From the NCBI GenBank assembly GCA_031404455.1, contig JANNHP010000170.1:1-46004 (forward strand): 46,004 nucleotides of DNA, read 5' to 3'. This document shows, piece by piece, positions 27,343 through 36,707 of this stretch (position 1 is the first letter of the stretch; each line of letters starts with the position of its first letter). This DNA is from JANNHP01 sp031404455 (GTDB taxonomy: Bacteria > Planctomycetota > JAJSAM01 > JAJVHW01). The position numbers and the translations under genes are program-made. Under the pieces are notes generated by a model. That model saw only the letters and a program-made list of their open reading frames with translations, was not told where the DNA came from and ran no database searches.

Positions 27343-28185
27343 ATGAACAACCTCCCGCTGCTCTCGCTCTCCCTGCTCGCCGCCGCGTGCGCCTCGGCGC
27401 CGCCCGCGGATCCCGACGTGCTCATCGCCCGGCGGGTCCCCGCCGCGCCCGTGCTCGACGGCAGGGACGACGACGCCGCCTGGCGCGACGCGCCCGAGAT
27501 GGTCGTGCCGCTCGAAGGCGCGAGCGCGCCCAGCGACGTCCGCCTCCGTGCGATCGTCCACGGGAGCCGGGTCTACGTCCTCGCGCGCTGGCAGGACTCC
27601 ACGGAGGACCGCCTGCACAAGATGCGCGTGCCGAAGGCGGGCGGCGGGTTCGAGAACGGAAGGGAGCGCGAGGACGTGTTCGCGATCGGCTTCCCGATCT
27701 CCGGCGAGTTCACCGGCGACATGCTCTCGCCGCTCGAGTGCGTGTGGGACGTGTGGCAGTGGAAGTCCGCGCGGACCGACGCCGCGGGCTTCGCGATGGA
27801 CAAGTCCCACGTCCACGCGTTCGCCGACCCGGGCGGCAAGCGCCACGAGCATGCGTTCGACGACGGCCGCAAGCTGTACATCCGCCGCCCCGAGGACGCG
27901 GGCACATCCGCCACCGCGACGATCCCCGCGCCGGAGAAGGCTGAGACCCCGATGGCGCAGTTCGTCGCGCAGACGCCGACCGGCAGCGCCGCCGACGTCG
28001 CGGCGCGGGGCGAGTGGCGCGACGGGTGGTGGACGCTCGAGATGTCGCGCGTGCTCGTCACGGGCCACGCCGACGACGCGCCGTTCGGCGCGGCCGACGT
28101 CCCGTTCGCGGTCGCCGTGCTCGACCGCGCCGAGGACGAGGACCACTCGACGTCGCCCGTGAGACGCCTTCGCATCGAGCCGTGA
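27343..28185 (+). CDS. EB_dh (ethylbenzene-dehydrogenase-type) heme-binding-domain protein, possible lipoprotein
   Basis: A 280-residue exported protein. The N-terminus has a hydrophobic segment followed by Cys (LLAAACAS), a weak lipobox. From residue 28 it follows the EB_dh/cytochrome c-552-like domain pattern: ARRVPAAPVLDGRDDDAAW, then YVLARWQD, and VWDVWQWKSARTD, the segment typical of this family. In ethylbenzene dehydrogenase gamma subunits the domain binds heme b through Met and Lys ligands. Met and Lys residues are present here but I cannot assign ligands. It stands alone upstream of a DNA glycosylase gene with 34 bases between, so a shared transcript is possible. It may be an electron-transfer partner of the multiheme system (inference). 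Confidence 0.72.
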   Translation: MNNLPLLSLSLLAAACASAPPADPDVLIARRVPAAPVLDGRDDDAAWRDAPEMVVPLEGASAPSDVRLRAIVHGSRVYVLARWQDSTEDRLHKMRVPKAGGGFENGREREDVFAIGFPISGEFTGDMLSPLECVWDVWQWKSARTDAAGFAMDKSHVHAFADPGGKRHEHAFDDGRKLYIRRPEDAGTSATATIPAPEKAETPMAQFVAQTPTGSAADVAARGEWRDGWWTLEMSRVLVTGHADDAPFGAADVPFAVAVLDRAEDEDHSTSPVRRLRIEP

Positions 28186-28219
28186 CACCGCGCCGTCCGC
28201 GCGACAGCATGCGGACGCG

Positions 28220-29104
28220 ATGCCCGAACTCCCCGACGTCACCGTCTACGTCGAATCGCTCGCGCGGAAGCTGAGCGGCGAGCGACTCGTCCGCGCGCGC
28301 CTCGTGAGCTTCTTCGTCGTCCGGACGGCGACGCCGCGGCTCGCGGACCTGGAAGGCAGACGCGTGCTCGCCTTCCGGCGCATGGGCAAGCGCATCGTCT
28401 GGGAGTTCGAGGACGACCTGCGTCTCGTGCTGCACCTGATGGTCGCGGGGCGCCTGCGATGGCGCGCGCCGGGCGCCAAACCGCCGGGCCGCATCGGGCT
28501 CGCCGCGTTCGACTTCGCGCCGGGCACGCTGCTCCTCACCGAGGCGGGAACGCAGAAGCGCGCATCGATCCACGTCGTCCGCGGCGACGACGCCGTCAGA
28601 GCGCTCGATCCGGGCGGCGCCGAAGTGGACGCGATCGACGCGGCGAGGTTCCACGAACTCGTCACCCGCGAGAACCACACGCTGAAGCGCACGCTGACCG
28701 ACCCGAAGCTCCTCAGCGGGATCGGCGGCGCGTACGCCGACGAGATCCTCCACCGCGCACGGCTCTCGCCCATCGCGCTCACGCAGAAGCTCGACGAGCC
28801 ATCGACGACGCGTCTCCACGCCGCGTGCCGCGACGTTCTGCGCGAGTGGACCGAGCGTCTGCGCGCGGAAGTCGGCGACGGCTTCCCCGAGGAGGTGACG
28901 GCGTTCCGCAGCGAGATGGCCGTCCACGGACGCTTCGGCGAGCGGTGCCCCGTGTGCGCGACGAAGGTGCAGCGCATCGTCCACGTGGGCCGCGAGACGA
29001 ACTACTGCCCGCGCTGCCAGACGGGCGGGAAAGTCCTCAAGGACCGCGCGCTGTCGCGTCTGCTGCACGACGACTGGCCGAAGACGGTGGAAGATCTCGA
29101 GTGA
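28220..29104 (+). CDS. Formamidopyrimidine-DNA glycosylase/endonuclease VIII family protein
   Basis: Base-excision repair glycosylase/AP lyase, 294 residues. The mature N-terminus PELPDV has the catalytic Pro2 and Glu3. RRMGKRIVWEFEDD supplies the beta-hairpin Lys, the H2TH region reads LLSGIGGAYADEILHRARLSP-like sequence near residues 165-187, and a C-terminal zinc finger has CPVC and CPRC pairs about 16 residues apart, ending with a KDRALSRLL segment. Position 6 is Asp where Fpg usually has Glu, so it may be a Nei-type or divergent paralogue with other lesion preference. Length is near the family's usual 270-290. Start ATG 28220; no strong ribosome site is visible. Confidence 0.88.
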   Translation: MPELPDVTVYVESLARKLSGERLVRARLVSFFVVRTATPRLADLEGRRVLAFRRMGKRIVWEFEDDLRLVLHLMVAGRLRWRAPGAKPPGRIGLAAFDFAPGTLLLTEAGTQKRASIHVVRGDDAVRALDPGGAEVDAIDAARFHELVTRENHTLKRTLTDPKLLSGIGGAYADEILHRARLSPIALTQKLDEPSTTRLHAACRDVLREWTERLRAEVGDGFPEEVTAFRSEMAVHGRFGERCPVCATKVQRIVHVGRETNYCPRCQTGGKVLKDRALSRLLHDDWPKTVEDLE

Positions 29105-29127
29105 GTGGCCGCCCGAGCGCGTTGCCC

Positions 29128-29150
29128 TTCCTACTTTCCTACTTTCCTCA
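29128..29150. repeat. Short tandem repeat (about 8-base unit, three copies)
   Basis: TTCCTAC, TTTCCTAC, TTTCCTCA in tandem, in the 135-base gap between the glycosylase and the next convergent gene. It is pyrimidine-rich and unlike the surrounding GC-rich sequence. Origin unknown; the rest of the gap contains only weak palindromes. Confidence 0.4.
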
Positions 29151-29239
29151 TCCACTCGTTCGTCGTCGCCGTTCTGGCCGCGACGCGCACACGGCTGCCG
29201 GACGACTCGGTCGTCTGACGCCGCGACCCCGCGCGGCGG

Positions 29240-30190
29240 CTACTTCCCCTTCGGCTTCGCAGGCGCGGGCGCCGCCGCCGCGAGGCGCTCGATCGTGTGC
29301 GTCGTGCGCGACGTCGCCTTCATCGCGCCGGCGTCGCGCGCGGCCTTGAGGTTCTTCGCGAGGCTGACGAGGAATCCGTCCTTCCGCGAGTACGTCGCGG
29401 CGACGGACCCCCCGCCCGACGCCTTGGCGCCGTCGGCCGTCGCCTCCGGACCCGGCTTCCAGTCGAGCTTCCCGGCGACGACGGCCTTCTCCGCGTCCGC
29501 AACGGAGACGGCGTACTTCGCCGCGAAGTCCATCGACTGCTGGTTGATCCGGTCCTTCGCTTCCGCGGTCCACGCGACGCCGACCGCGTGCGGTTCCGCG
29601 GGAGCGGCGCAGAAGAGCGGCGCGATCTCCTCCACGCACTTCGCGTCGCTGAAGTCCTCCTCGGGGGTGAACGCCGATTCGATCAGCGTGCCCTTGATCG
29701 TCTCCATCCAGATCTCTCGCAGTCCCTTCACGGCGACGAGTCCGCCGCGCGCGTCGAGCGTCACGAGGAGCGGCTTCTTCGTGAGCGCCGTCGCGAGCGA
29801 CACCAAGATCCTCTCTCCGAGGTCGGTCGGCGGCGCACCCGGCTTCGACGAGTCGAACTCGCGCGCCGGTTTACCGGCACCTCCGGGCAGCTTTCCGCTG
29901 ACGAGGTCGTAGCGCAGTTCCGCTTCGACGCCGCCGTCCGGGCGCAGCGACTTCACGGTGAGCGTGTATTCGTGGACGAAGTCGCGGGCCGAGTACGGAG
30001 CGCCGTTCACCTCGGTCGAGGCGGACTCGACGTGCCGGAAGCGGAGCACGTCGCCCGCCTTCGCGGCGAGCTTCACTTCGACGGCTTCCTTCGCCGCGGG
30101 AGCCGGCGGCTTCGGGTCCTCGGCGCGCGCCGGAGTCCCCGCGGCGAGCGCCAGTGCGACCACGCAGAGCCGTCCGATCGATCGCATCAT
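29240..30190 (-). CDS. Exported protein of unknown function (DUF6263-like pattern)
   Basis: A 316-residue protein with a signal peptide (residues 1-23, MMRSIGRLCVVALALAAGTP then ARAED). Two ATG codons lie in tandem at 30190 and 30187. The mature part begins with a Pro/Lys/Ala linker and then KAGDVLRFRHVESASTEVNG, followed by EYTLTVKSLRPDGGVEAELRYD; this alternation resembles the DUF6263 family of secreted proteins, an assignment I hold loosely. A Cys pair (residues about 186 and 195) could form a disulfide. The C-terminus is Ala/Pro/Lys rich. It lies 20 bases after the beta-helix gene on the same strand, so they probably share a transcript. Confidence 0.65.
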   Translation of the reverse strand: MMRSIGRLCVVALALAAGTPARAEDPKPPAPAAKEAVEVKLAAKAGDVLRFRHVESASTEVNGAPYSARDFVHEYTLTVKSLRPDGGVEAELRYDLVSGKLPGGAGKPAREFDSSKPGAPPTDLGERILVSLATALTKKPLLVTLDARGGLVAVKGLREIWMETIKGTLIESAFTPEEDFSDAKCVEEIAPLFCAAPAEPHAVGVAWTAEAKDRINQQSMDFAAKYAVSVADAEKAVVAGKLDWKPGPEATADGAKASGGGSVAATYSRKDGFLVSLAKNLKAARDAGAMKATSRTTHTIERLAAAAPAPAKPKGK

Positions 30191-30210
30191 CGAAACCGCC
30201 TCCGCAGCGC

Positions 30211-31317
30211 CTACTTGATCTTCACGAATGCGTTGCCGCTGAGCACGGCGCCGGTGGACTGGTCCCAGAAGTCCGCCTTCTTCCCGGTCGCGGTGTTGCC
30301 CGTGACGGTGTGGCCCGAGCCGAAGAGGTGCACGCCCGCGCCCTTCGCCTCGGTGACGGTGTTGCCGACGATCTCCGTGCCCGTCTCGGAGACGCGGATG
30401 CCGTCGCCCTTCGACCCGGAGATCGTGTTGCCCTGCACGGTGCCCTCCGGTGCCGCGACGAGGATCCCGTCCTTCTTCTTCGTCTTCGTGATGGTGTTGC
30501 CGAGGACGGTCGCCCCGGTCGTCGTGCTGCCCGCGTCCTGGACGACGGCGATCCCGTAGTTCTTCGAGTCCGTGATCGTGTTGCCCTGCACCGTGTGCCC
30601 GGGACCGGCGACGACGATTCCGCTGTCGCCCGCGGCCATCACCGTGCACCCGCTGACGGTTCCGTTCTGCGAGCCGCCGGCGCGGTCGAGTTCGACGCCG
30701 GCGCCCTTCGATCCGGTCACGACGCAGTCCTCGACGAGCGCCGACGCGCCGCGCACGACGATGCCCGCGCCGCCGGCCTTCGTGACGGTGCACCGCAGCA
30801 CGCGGCCGCGCAGCGACGGCGGCCCGAGGACGGACGAGAAGTTGATCCCCGGCTGGCCCTTGCCCGTCCCGGACACCGTGCAGTCGGCGATCGTCACGTC
30901 CTGTCCGCCGAACACCTGGATTCCGGCACCCTTCGAGCCCTCGACCGTGCAGTTCAGGATCGAGACGGTCAGCGACGTGCCCACGTTCACCGCGTTCCCG
31001 GGGGCCTTCGAGAAGGTGAAACCGTCGATCGTGATGTTCTGGCAGGAGGAAAGGCCGATCACCGCGGGCGCGCCCTTCTTGCCGGTCGGAGCGAGGATCA
31101 CGACGCCGTCCGCCCGCAGCGTGAGGTTCTGCCGCTGGTCGAGGAACAGGAACTCGGCGTACGTGCCCGCGGCCACGACGATCGTGTCGCCGTCGAAGGA
31201 GCCGTCGAGGGCACTCCGGATCGTCGGGAAGTCTGCGGGCACGTTGATCGTCGCGGCGGACGCGGCGGAGGCGGAGGCCGCGAGCAGCACGAAGGCGGCG
31301 GCGCGAAGCGTGTTCAT
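30211..31317 (-). CDS. Secreted right-handed parallel beta-helix protein
   Basis: A 368-residue exported protein. Start ATG 31317 after GAGGAGG, chosen because it directly precedes the signal peptide MNTLRAAAFVLLAASASAAS. The body consists of about a dozen PbH1/NosD-like coils of about 22 residues with the pattern CTV-x-GS-x-GAGI-x-V, as in carbohydrate-acting or periplasmic copper-related beta-helix proteins. The opening ATINVPADFPTIRSAL is a standard first coil of this class. No catalytic residues can be assigned by eye. The downstream DUF6263-like gene is 20 bases away. Confidence 0.82.
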   Translation of the reverse strand: MNTLRAAAFVLLAASASAASAATINVPADFPTIRSALDGSFDGDTIVVAAGTYAEFLFLDQRQNLTLRADGVVILAPTGKKGAPAVIGLSSCQNITIDGFTFSKAPGNAVNVGTSLTVSILNCTVEGSKGAGIQVFGGQDVTIADCTVSGTGKGQPGINFSSVLGPPSLRGRVLRCTVTKAGGAGIVVRGASALVEDCVVTGSKGAGVELDRAGGSQNGTVSGCTVMAAGDSGIVVAGPGHTVQGNTITDSKNYGIAVVQDAGSTTTGATVLGNTITKTKKKDGILVAAPEGTVQGNTISGSKGDGIRVSETGTEIVGNTVTEAKGAGVHLFGSGHTVTGNTATGKKADFWDQSTGAVLSGNAFVKIK

Positions 31318-31411
31318 CGGTCGGGTCCTCCTCGGGCCGCGAGTATGGGGCTCCCGCCGCCGTGGCGCCAACACCATGGCGCGCGCCGTCGCGCCTGCCG
31401 TGAATCGAGAA

Positions 31412-31437
31412 GGCCCGGGCGCTCGCGCGCCCGGGCC
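31412..31437 (-). terminator. Strong hairpin downstream of the 10-heme cytochrome gene
   Basis: Perfect 11-base arms GGCCCGGGCGC (31412-31422) and complement (31427-31437) with a 4-base loop. It is 27 bases past the stop on the minus strand and is followed by a short T-containing stretch (TTCTCGATT), so it probably terminates that transcript. Confidence 0.65.
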
Positions 31438-31464
31438 GTGAGGTGCTTCCTCGTTGTCGTCCGG

Positions 31465-34459
31465 CTAGTTCTGAGTCGGGCGGTTGAGTCCCGTCAGGTC
31501 TCCACCGATGTTCTCCAAGGAGTCGATCATCAGTTGGATCTGGTAGAGGCTGTTGTGCGCCCAGGCGCCCGGGTCCCGCTCGAAGAGCAGGTAGTTGTAG
31601 CAAGCCTTCACGAGGTTGCCCGGGGTCTTGGCGAACGTGTACCGGTCGGTCTCCGTGGCCTGACGGATGCCGTCACCCACGATGCCGCCGCCCTTGCCGT
31701 TGTCCTTGTACCAGTAGGGGCTCGTGTGCGCGTCCAGCACGATCGGGCCCTGCCCCTCGGTCGGGGCGTACACGACGATCCTCGCGTAGAGCTTGGCGGC
31801 GATGGCCGCTATCTCCTGCTTCAGAGTCGTCGTCGCGGCGTCACCGTCGTAGTTGCCGTTGAAGTTGGCGAGACGGTTGATCGTCGAGATGTCCGCCGGG
31901 TCCGTGAACGTGTGGCAGTCGTCGCAGTGCGCGACTTCCGGCTTGAACTCGTGCGAGCCTTCGTTCATGTGGCAGAAGGTGCACTTGCCGCTGCTCGCCA
32001 TCGCGACGTTCCAGGTGTTGTTCGAGGTCGCCGCGAAGTTCGGGGTCGGCGAGGTGTCGTAGCCCGGGGTGTGGTTCCACCGAGCGGCGTACGTCTTCGC
32101 GGCGTACTGGTATCCGACGTTCGCCCACCGGCCGTACTGCACGGCTCCGGCCGGGAAGTAGTGGACGTGCGGGAAGTTGAGGGTGGTCGCGGCCGCGGCG
32201 ATCGCCGCGTCCACGGAGAGCTGCGACTGACGGCCCAGGTGGCACGTCATGCACAGGTAGGAGTTGTCGCCCGCTCCGGCGGACTGCGCCTTGGCGTTCT
32301 TCTCCGCCGAGGTCGCCGTCGTCGGATAGGAGAACTCGAGCTTGTTGTTGAGGAGCGTCTTGAGCGCCGGGACGTTCGTCCCGTCGTCGGTGAAGTCGGC
32401 GCCCACCGTGTGGCAGGACTCGCAGCTCATGCCTGCGATGGTCTCCTGCCCGATCGTGGCGTCGATCCCGTACTTCAGCTTGAACTCGAAGCCCGCGACG
32501 CTGTGGCACCGGACGCAGCTCGACGAGACGACGTCGGTCGCGTTCCAGTCCGTATAGGCGTCGGCGGAGGTGTCGAAGTGGCCGCTGTCGTTCCTGACGA
32601 GGTCCGCGAAGTCGACCGTGTAGCCGTTGGACCTCGCGACGTCGACGTTGGCGTGCGCGTCCAGTTCCTCGATGCCGTCGTACATCAGCTCCATGAGGTA
32701 CTTGCCGTTGTGCGCGAAGGCACCCGGGTCCTTCTGCCACATCTGGTAGTTGAATGCGGTCTTCACGAGACGCGCGGTCCAGCTCGCGAACCCGGTGTCC
32801 ACACCCGGCTCGAACGTGCCGATCGTGCCCTTGTCCTCGAACCAGTACGGATACGTGTGGCCGTCGTAGATGAGCGGCTTGCCGGAGACGTCGTTCGCGT
32901 ACTCCCGGATGGCCTTGTAGAGGACATCCGACATGCCGACGAGCTCGAAGTAGATGCCTTCCTTCGTGCCGTCGCCGTCGAAGTCGGAGGTGGTGCCCTT
33001 CATGCGCGCGCCGTAGAGGTCGGTGATCGCATCGTCGTACTTGCCCGCGGCGAGGTTCGCCGGAGCGATGTCGTGGCAGCTCGCGCAGTCGTTGACGCGC
33101 ACCTTGAGGCTGTGCGGGTCGTGGCACTCCATGCACTGGTTGAAGGACTGGACGTGCGTGAACTCCTTCTCGTACGCCTTGCCGGTGTACTCGTAGGCAA
33201 CGCCCGCCTCTCGGCCGTAGTAGCTGGCCGCCGCTGCGAAGTAGTGCAGGTTCTTGAACCTGATCGCGGTGCTGACCGTGTCGGCGTCGGCGACGGCCGC
33301 GGCCGTGATCATCGTGTCCATGCTCAGCTTCGACTCGCGGCCCTGGTGGCAGACGATGCAGCGAGACTCGTCGCCGAGGCCCGTGAGCGTCTTGCCGGAG
33401 GGCAGCGTCACCGCCGTCAGCGTGGAGGTGACGTCGTTGTGGCACGCGTCGCAGTTGACGGGGGTGCCGACGGGCGACGGGAGGTTCGGGATCTGGCCCG
33501 TGCCGGGGGGCCGGCGCCGGGTCGTTCAGGTTGGACGCGGTGCCGTCCGCGCCGAGGAAGTCACGGTAGCCGAGCCCGCTGTGGCACTTGTTGCAGGTCG
33601 CCGGGATGACCGGCGGGTTGGCGTTGTTCCAATACGTGAATGGCGTCGTGTTGAGCGCCGCGTGGGCCGAGGTCTCCCACTTCGCACGGTTCTCGGTCGC
33701 GAGGCCGGAAACGCTCTCGACGAAGCCGAAGCTCCACGCGCGGCGCGCCTTCGGGGCCGCGAGGGTCACCTTCACGTCCACGCTCTGCCCGGCGGTGCCC
33801 GGGTCGATCGTCAGCGTGAACGTCTTGCTGACCGTGAGCGGGATCTTCATGATCTTCGTGCCGCCGGCCTGCGCGCCGAGGACCACGATGCCGCCCGGAT
33901 ACGTCAGGGACGTGATCGTCGGAGCGGCGGTGCTGCCCTTCGTCGCCTTGACCTGCGCCGTGACGGCGCTGCCGGCGACCGCGTCGAACGCGAAGGAACC
34001 GGTGGTCGTCGCGCCGGAGACGCCCTTCGGGTACTTCACCTTCGTGGACAGCGTGTAGAGCCCGGTGCCCGCCGTGGCGCGGACCTGGAGCGAGTAGGTG
34101 CCGGTCGCGAGGAACTTGTAGTTCTTCACGGTCGAGCCGACCTGCGCCGCACCGAGATCGACCTGAGCGTCGACGCCGTCGTACATGCGGAGCTGCGGGG
34201 TGAGCCCCGCCGCGTCCGAGCCGATCTTGACGGTCGTGCTGAGGATCGTGTCCTTCGGCGCGAAGAAGGCGTACTTGTGCGCCTCCGTCAGTGGCGCCCC
34301 TTTGAATTCGGCGGACATCGAGTCGCCGAGCCTCACGTCTTGAACACCATCCCAGGCAGCGTTCGTGGGAGCGGAGGACCAGATCACGGTCACCGCACCG
34401 CCGAGCGCCATCAGGACGGGCAGCAGGCGGAGCCTGCTCCGAGCCTCCCGGCTCACCAT
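31465..34459 (-). CDS. Secreted 10-heme cytochrome c with PPC-like N-terminus, interrupted by a +1 frameshift
   Basis: An exported multiheme cytochrome encoded in two frames. Part 1 starts at ATG 34459 (GAGGAGG upstream) with a signal peptide ending near SAPTNAAWDG, two PPC-like sandwiches (about 35-250) and the first heme motif CNKCH. The frame breaks at a six-G run (33505-33510); skipping one base restores the frame, which runs to 31465 with nine more motifs: CDACH, CIVCH, CMECH, CASCH, CVRCH, CESCH, CMTCH, CTFCH, CDDCH. The hemes form two homologous five-heme modules, each capped by a helical segment with YWF/YWY, FNYQMWQKDPGAFAHN and YNYLLFERDPGAWAHN. This is either a sequencing error, a pseudogene or a CCC-C programmed shift. 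CRP-type sites lie upstream. Confidence 0.82.
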
Positions 34460-34571
34460 CACGCACCTCCTCGTAGCCTTCCCAGCGAAGTCTCGGGCAA
34501 CAGCCCGCCTGGCTCCGACCGGGTCGATTGAACACATGTCCGAAGTATCGAACGCGCTCGCGGCCTCGTTC

Positions 34572-34585
34572 GTGACCGATGTCAC
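34572..34585. promoter_or_regulatory. CRP-type operator upstream of the 10-heme cytochrome
   Basis: GTGACCGATGTCAC, centred about 119 bases before the start at 34459. It has the same GTGA-N6-TCAC form as the sites before the other cytochrome genes. Confidence 0.6.
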
Positions 34586-34621
34586 ACGGGAGCGGTCCCC
34601 GCCGAGACACTCGCGGGCGCG

Positions 34622-34635
34622 GTGACGTGCATCAC
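34622..34635. promoter_or_regulatory. Second CRP-type operator in the same gap
   Basis: GTGACGTGCATCAC, 50 bases from the previous site (about five helical turns) and 42 bases downstream of the stop of the NapC-like cytochrome gene. It more likely acts on the 10-heme cytochrome than on the converging transcript end. Confidence 0.5.
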
Positions 34636-34676
34636 CAGGCCAGGCTCGGGCGTCCCGGCCGAATCGCGCGCGATCG

Positions 34677-36707
34677 CTACTTTTCCGCGACGCGAGCCGC
34701 TTCATCGAACGTCTCTTTCAATTCCTCGAACCAGAGCACGTTGTGCGCGGGCCGCGCGCGGCGCAGTCGCTCGAGGACATCGCGCGCCACGGAGGCCTTC
34801 GCCTGCGTGGTCAGCCCGGACGCGACGCGTGCGGCGATCTTCGCGAGGCGCGCGTCGGCCTCTGCGAACCACGAGTCGGAATCGGAAGTCCACTCGCCGA
34901 CCATCGTCGCGTACTTCTCGCCGTGGCAGCGGTCGCAGTTCTTCTGCACGATCTCGCGCACCGGCTTCGCGGCGGGATCGCCCGGGATTCGGTTCGCGTC
35001 GCCGTGGCATTCCGCGCACGCGACCTTCGCCATCATCTGCGGTGCCTCCGCGCCGTCCGCGCCGACGCCGCGCAGGAAGCGATCCTCCTCGGCGTGACAC
35101 GAGATGCAGTCGCGCGGCGGCGCCTGCGGGCCGTGGTGGCACGTGACGCAGTCGGCGGCGCCGACGATCGTGCGGCCGTGGACCGCGGCGGTGTGGCACG
35201 CGTCACACTCGCGCAGGCCGTTCCTGATGTGGTTCGTGTGGTCGAACCGCGTGCCCGCGAGTCCGATCTTGCGGTCCTCGATCCCGAGATGGCAGACGAG
35301 CGCGCACTCCATGCGCGTCGGGAACTTCGGCCCGAGCGGGAAGTCGCTGCGCGGCCGCGCGGGCTCGAGTATCGCCCACGCCTCCTGCGACGCCTTGAAC
35401 GAGCTCTCGAGCAGCTTCCTGGCGAACCACGGGTTGTGGGCGCCGCGACTCCTGTCGGCGCCGACGAGCGACGCGTCGTGCCGCGCGTCCTCGAGCGGAC
35501 CGCGCAGCGCGGCCGCGTCGCCGCCCGCCTTCGCGGCGGCGGCGATCGCGCCCGCCACCTCCTCCGCGACGGCAAGGGACGCGGGGCCGAATGCCTTCTG
35601 CCATCTGCCGAGGAGCCCCTCGTACGTCGTCCCGTGGCACGCGAGGCACGCGACCTCCTTCGCCTTCACCGCGGACTTCGGGTCCTCGATCTTCTCGCCG
35701 AAGTGCTTGTGACATCCCGCGCAGCCGATGTGCGTGAGGTACATCGGGTTCGGCGTCGCGCCGACGCCGCGTCCGCCGACGCCGCGGTAGAAGGCCTCCG
35801 CGACCCCGTGGCCCTTCTCGTGGCACGCCGCGCACTCGCCCTTCGCGGCGGTCTCCGGCGGACGCAGGCGGTGCGTCATCTCCGTGTGGCACTCGAGGCA
35901 GTCCACCTTGTGGTCGGTGACGTGCTTCCTGTGGACGAACTCAGTCTCGGCGAATCGGTCGATGTGCTCCTGCACCGCGTGACACGCCTGGCACCGGTGC
36001 TTCGGCACCTCGCCCGTCCCCTGCGTGACGCCCGAGTGGCACGACTCGCATCCGACGCCGCGCTGCACGTACTCCGCGTGCTGGAAACTGAACCCCTCCC
36101 CCACGTCGATCGGCGCCGCGGGCGGCTGGTGGCACGTGCGGCACTCGGAGAGCTTCGGGTCGTCGTCCGCGCCCTTGAAGTGGCAGAGGAAGCAGGTGCT
36201 CGGCGTGACGGTGAGGTGCTCGCCCTGCACGATCTGCGAGTGGCACGACGTGCACCTGAGCTTCTTGTTGCGGCGCATCTCCGTGAGGTGCGGCGTGTGG
36301 TCGAACGAGATCGACGTGCGGCCGATGTTCAGCTCGACCTTGCCCTCGAGCAGCCGCGAGGAGTGGCACCCGCCGCGCATGCAGGACTTGTCCGAGACCT
36401 GCGCCCAGGGCTTCGACCCCTCGGTCGACGTGACGTACTTCACGAGCTGGGTGCTCGCCTTCCACTTCCCCTCGAACGTCTCGATGACGCCCGGCTCGAA
36501 GTGGCAGTCGATGCAGCTCACGTTCGCGCGTCCGTGCGACGAGTTCTCCCACGACTTCACGTAGGGGACCATGTTGTGGCACGAGGCGCAGAACTCCGGC
36601 TGAGTGGAGTACTCCATGAACCCGTAGCCGAGCGGGAGCGAGACCAGGAACCCGATGAGCAGGAAGAGCGCGATCCTCCTCGCGAGCGGGCGCTTCGGTT
36701 TCTTCAT
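34677..36707 (-). CDS. NapC-like membrane-anchored multiheme cytochrome c, 16 CXXCH plus two variant heme motifs
   Basis: A 676-residue cytochrome with an N-terminal anchor (about residues 10-35, ALFLLIGFLVSLPLGYGF) and a NapC/NirT/NrfH-type first heme motif, CASCHNM, suggesting quinol contact. Sixteen CXXCH motifs are spread over the protein. Two further motifs are irregular: CMRGGCH (four residues between the Cys) near residue 110 and CALVCH (three residues) near residue 460. The middle (about 355-450) is helical and heme-poor, and the last 70 residues are helical. Start ATG 36707, AGGAGG upstream, overlapping the 9-heme gene by 4 bases (ATGA). It is the last gene of the Rieske/cytochrome b operon, so it likely takes electrons from that complex outward (inference). 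Confidence 0.9.
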   Translation of the reverse strand: MKKPKRPLARRIALFLLIGFLVSLPLGYGFMEYSTQPEFCASCHNMVPYVKSWENSSHGRANVSCIDCHFEPGVIETFEGKWKASTQLVKYVTSTEGSKPWAQVSDKSCMRGGCHSSRLLEGKVELNIGRTSISFDHTPHLTEMRRNKKLRCTSCHSQIVQGEHLTVTPSTCFLCHFKGADDDPKLSECRTCHQPPAAPIDVGEGFSFQHAEYVQRGVGCESCHSGVTQGTGEVPKHRCQACHAVQEHIDRFAETEFVHRKHVTDHKVDCLECHTEMTHRLRPPETAAKGECAACHEKGHGVAEAFYRGVGGRGVGATPNPMYLTHIGCAGCHKHFGEKIEDPKSAVKAKEVACLACHGTTYEGLLGRWQKAFGPASLAVAEEVAGAIAAAAKAGGDAAALRGPLEDARHDASLVGADRSRGAHNPWFARKLLESSFKASQEAWAILEPARPRSDFPLGPKFPTRMECALVCHLGIEDRKIGLAGTRFDHTNHIRNGLRECDACHTAAVHGRTIVGAADCVTCHHGPQAPPRDCISCHAEEDRFLRGVGADGAEAPQMMAKVACAECHGDANRIPGDPAAKPVREIVQKNCDRCHGEKYATMVGEWTSDSDSWFAEADARLAKIAARVASGLTTQAKASVARDVLERLRRARPAHNVLWFEELKETFDEAARVAEK

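Noticed and set aside
31465..33411. 648-residue cytochrome frame as a complete separate gene
   Set aside because: It has no signal peptide or ribosome site at its first ATG and lacks the CDACH motif just upstream; it is the second half of the frameshifted gene.
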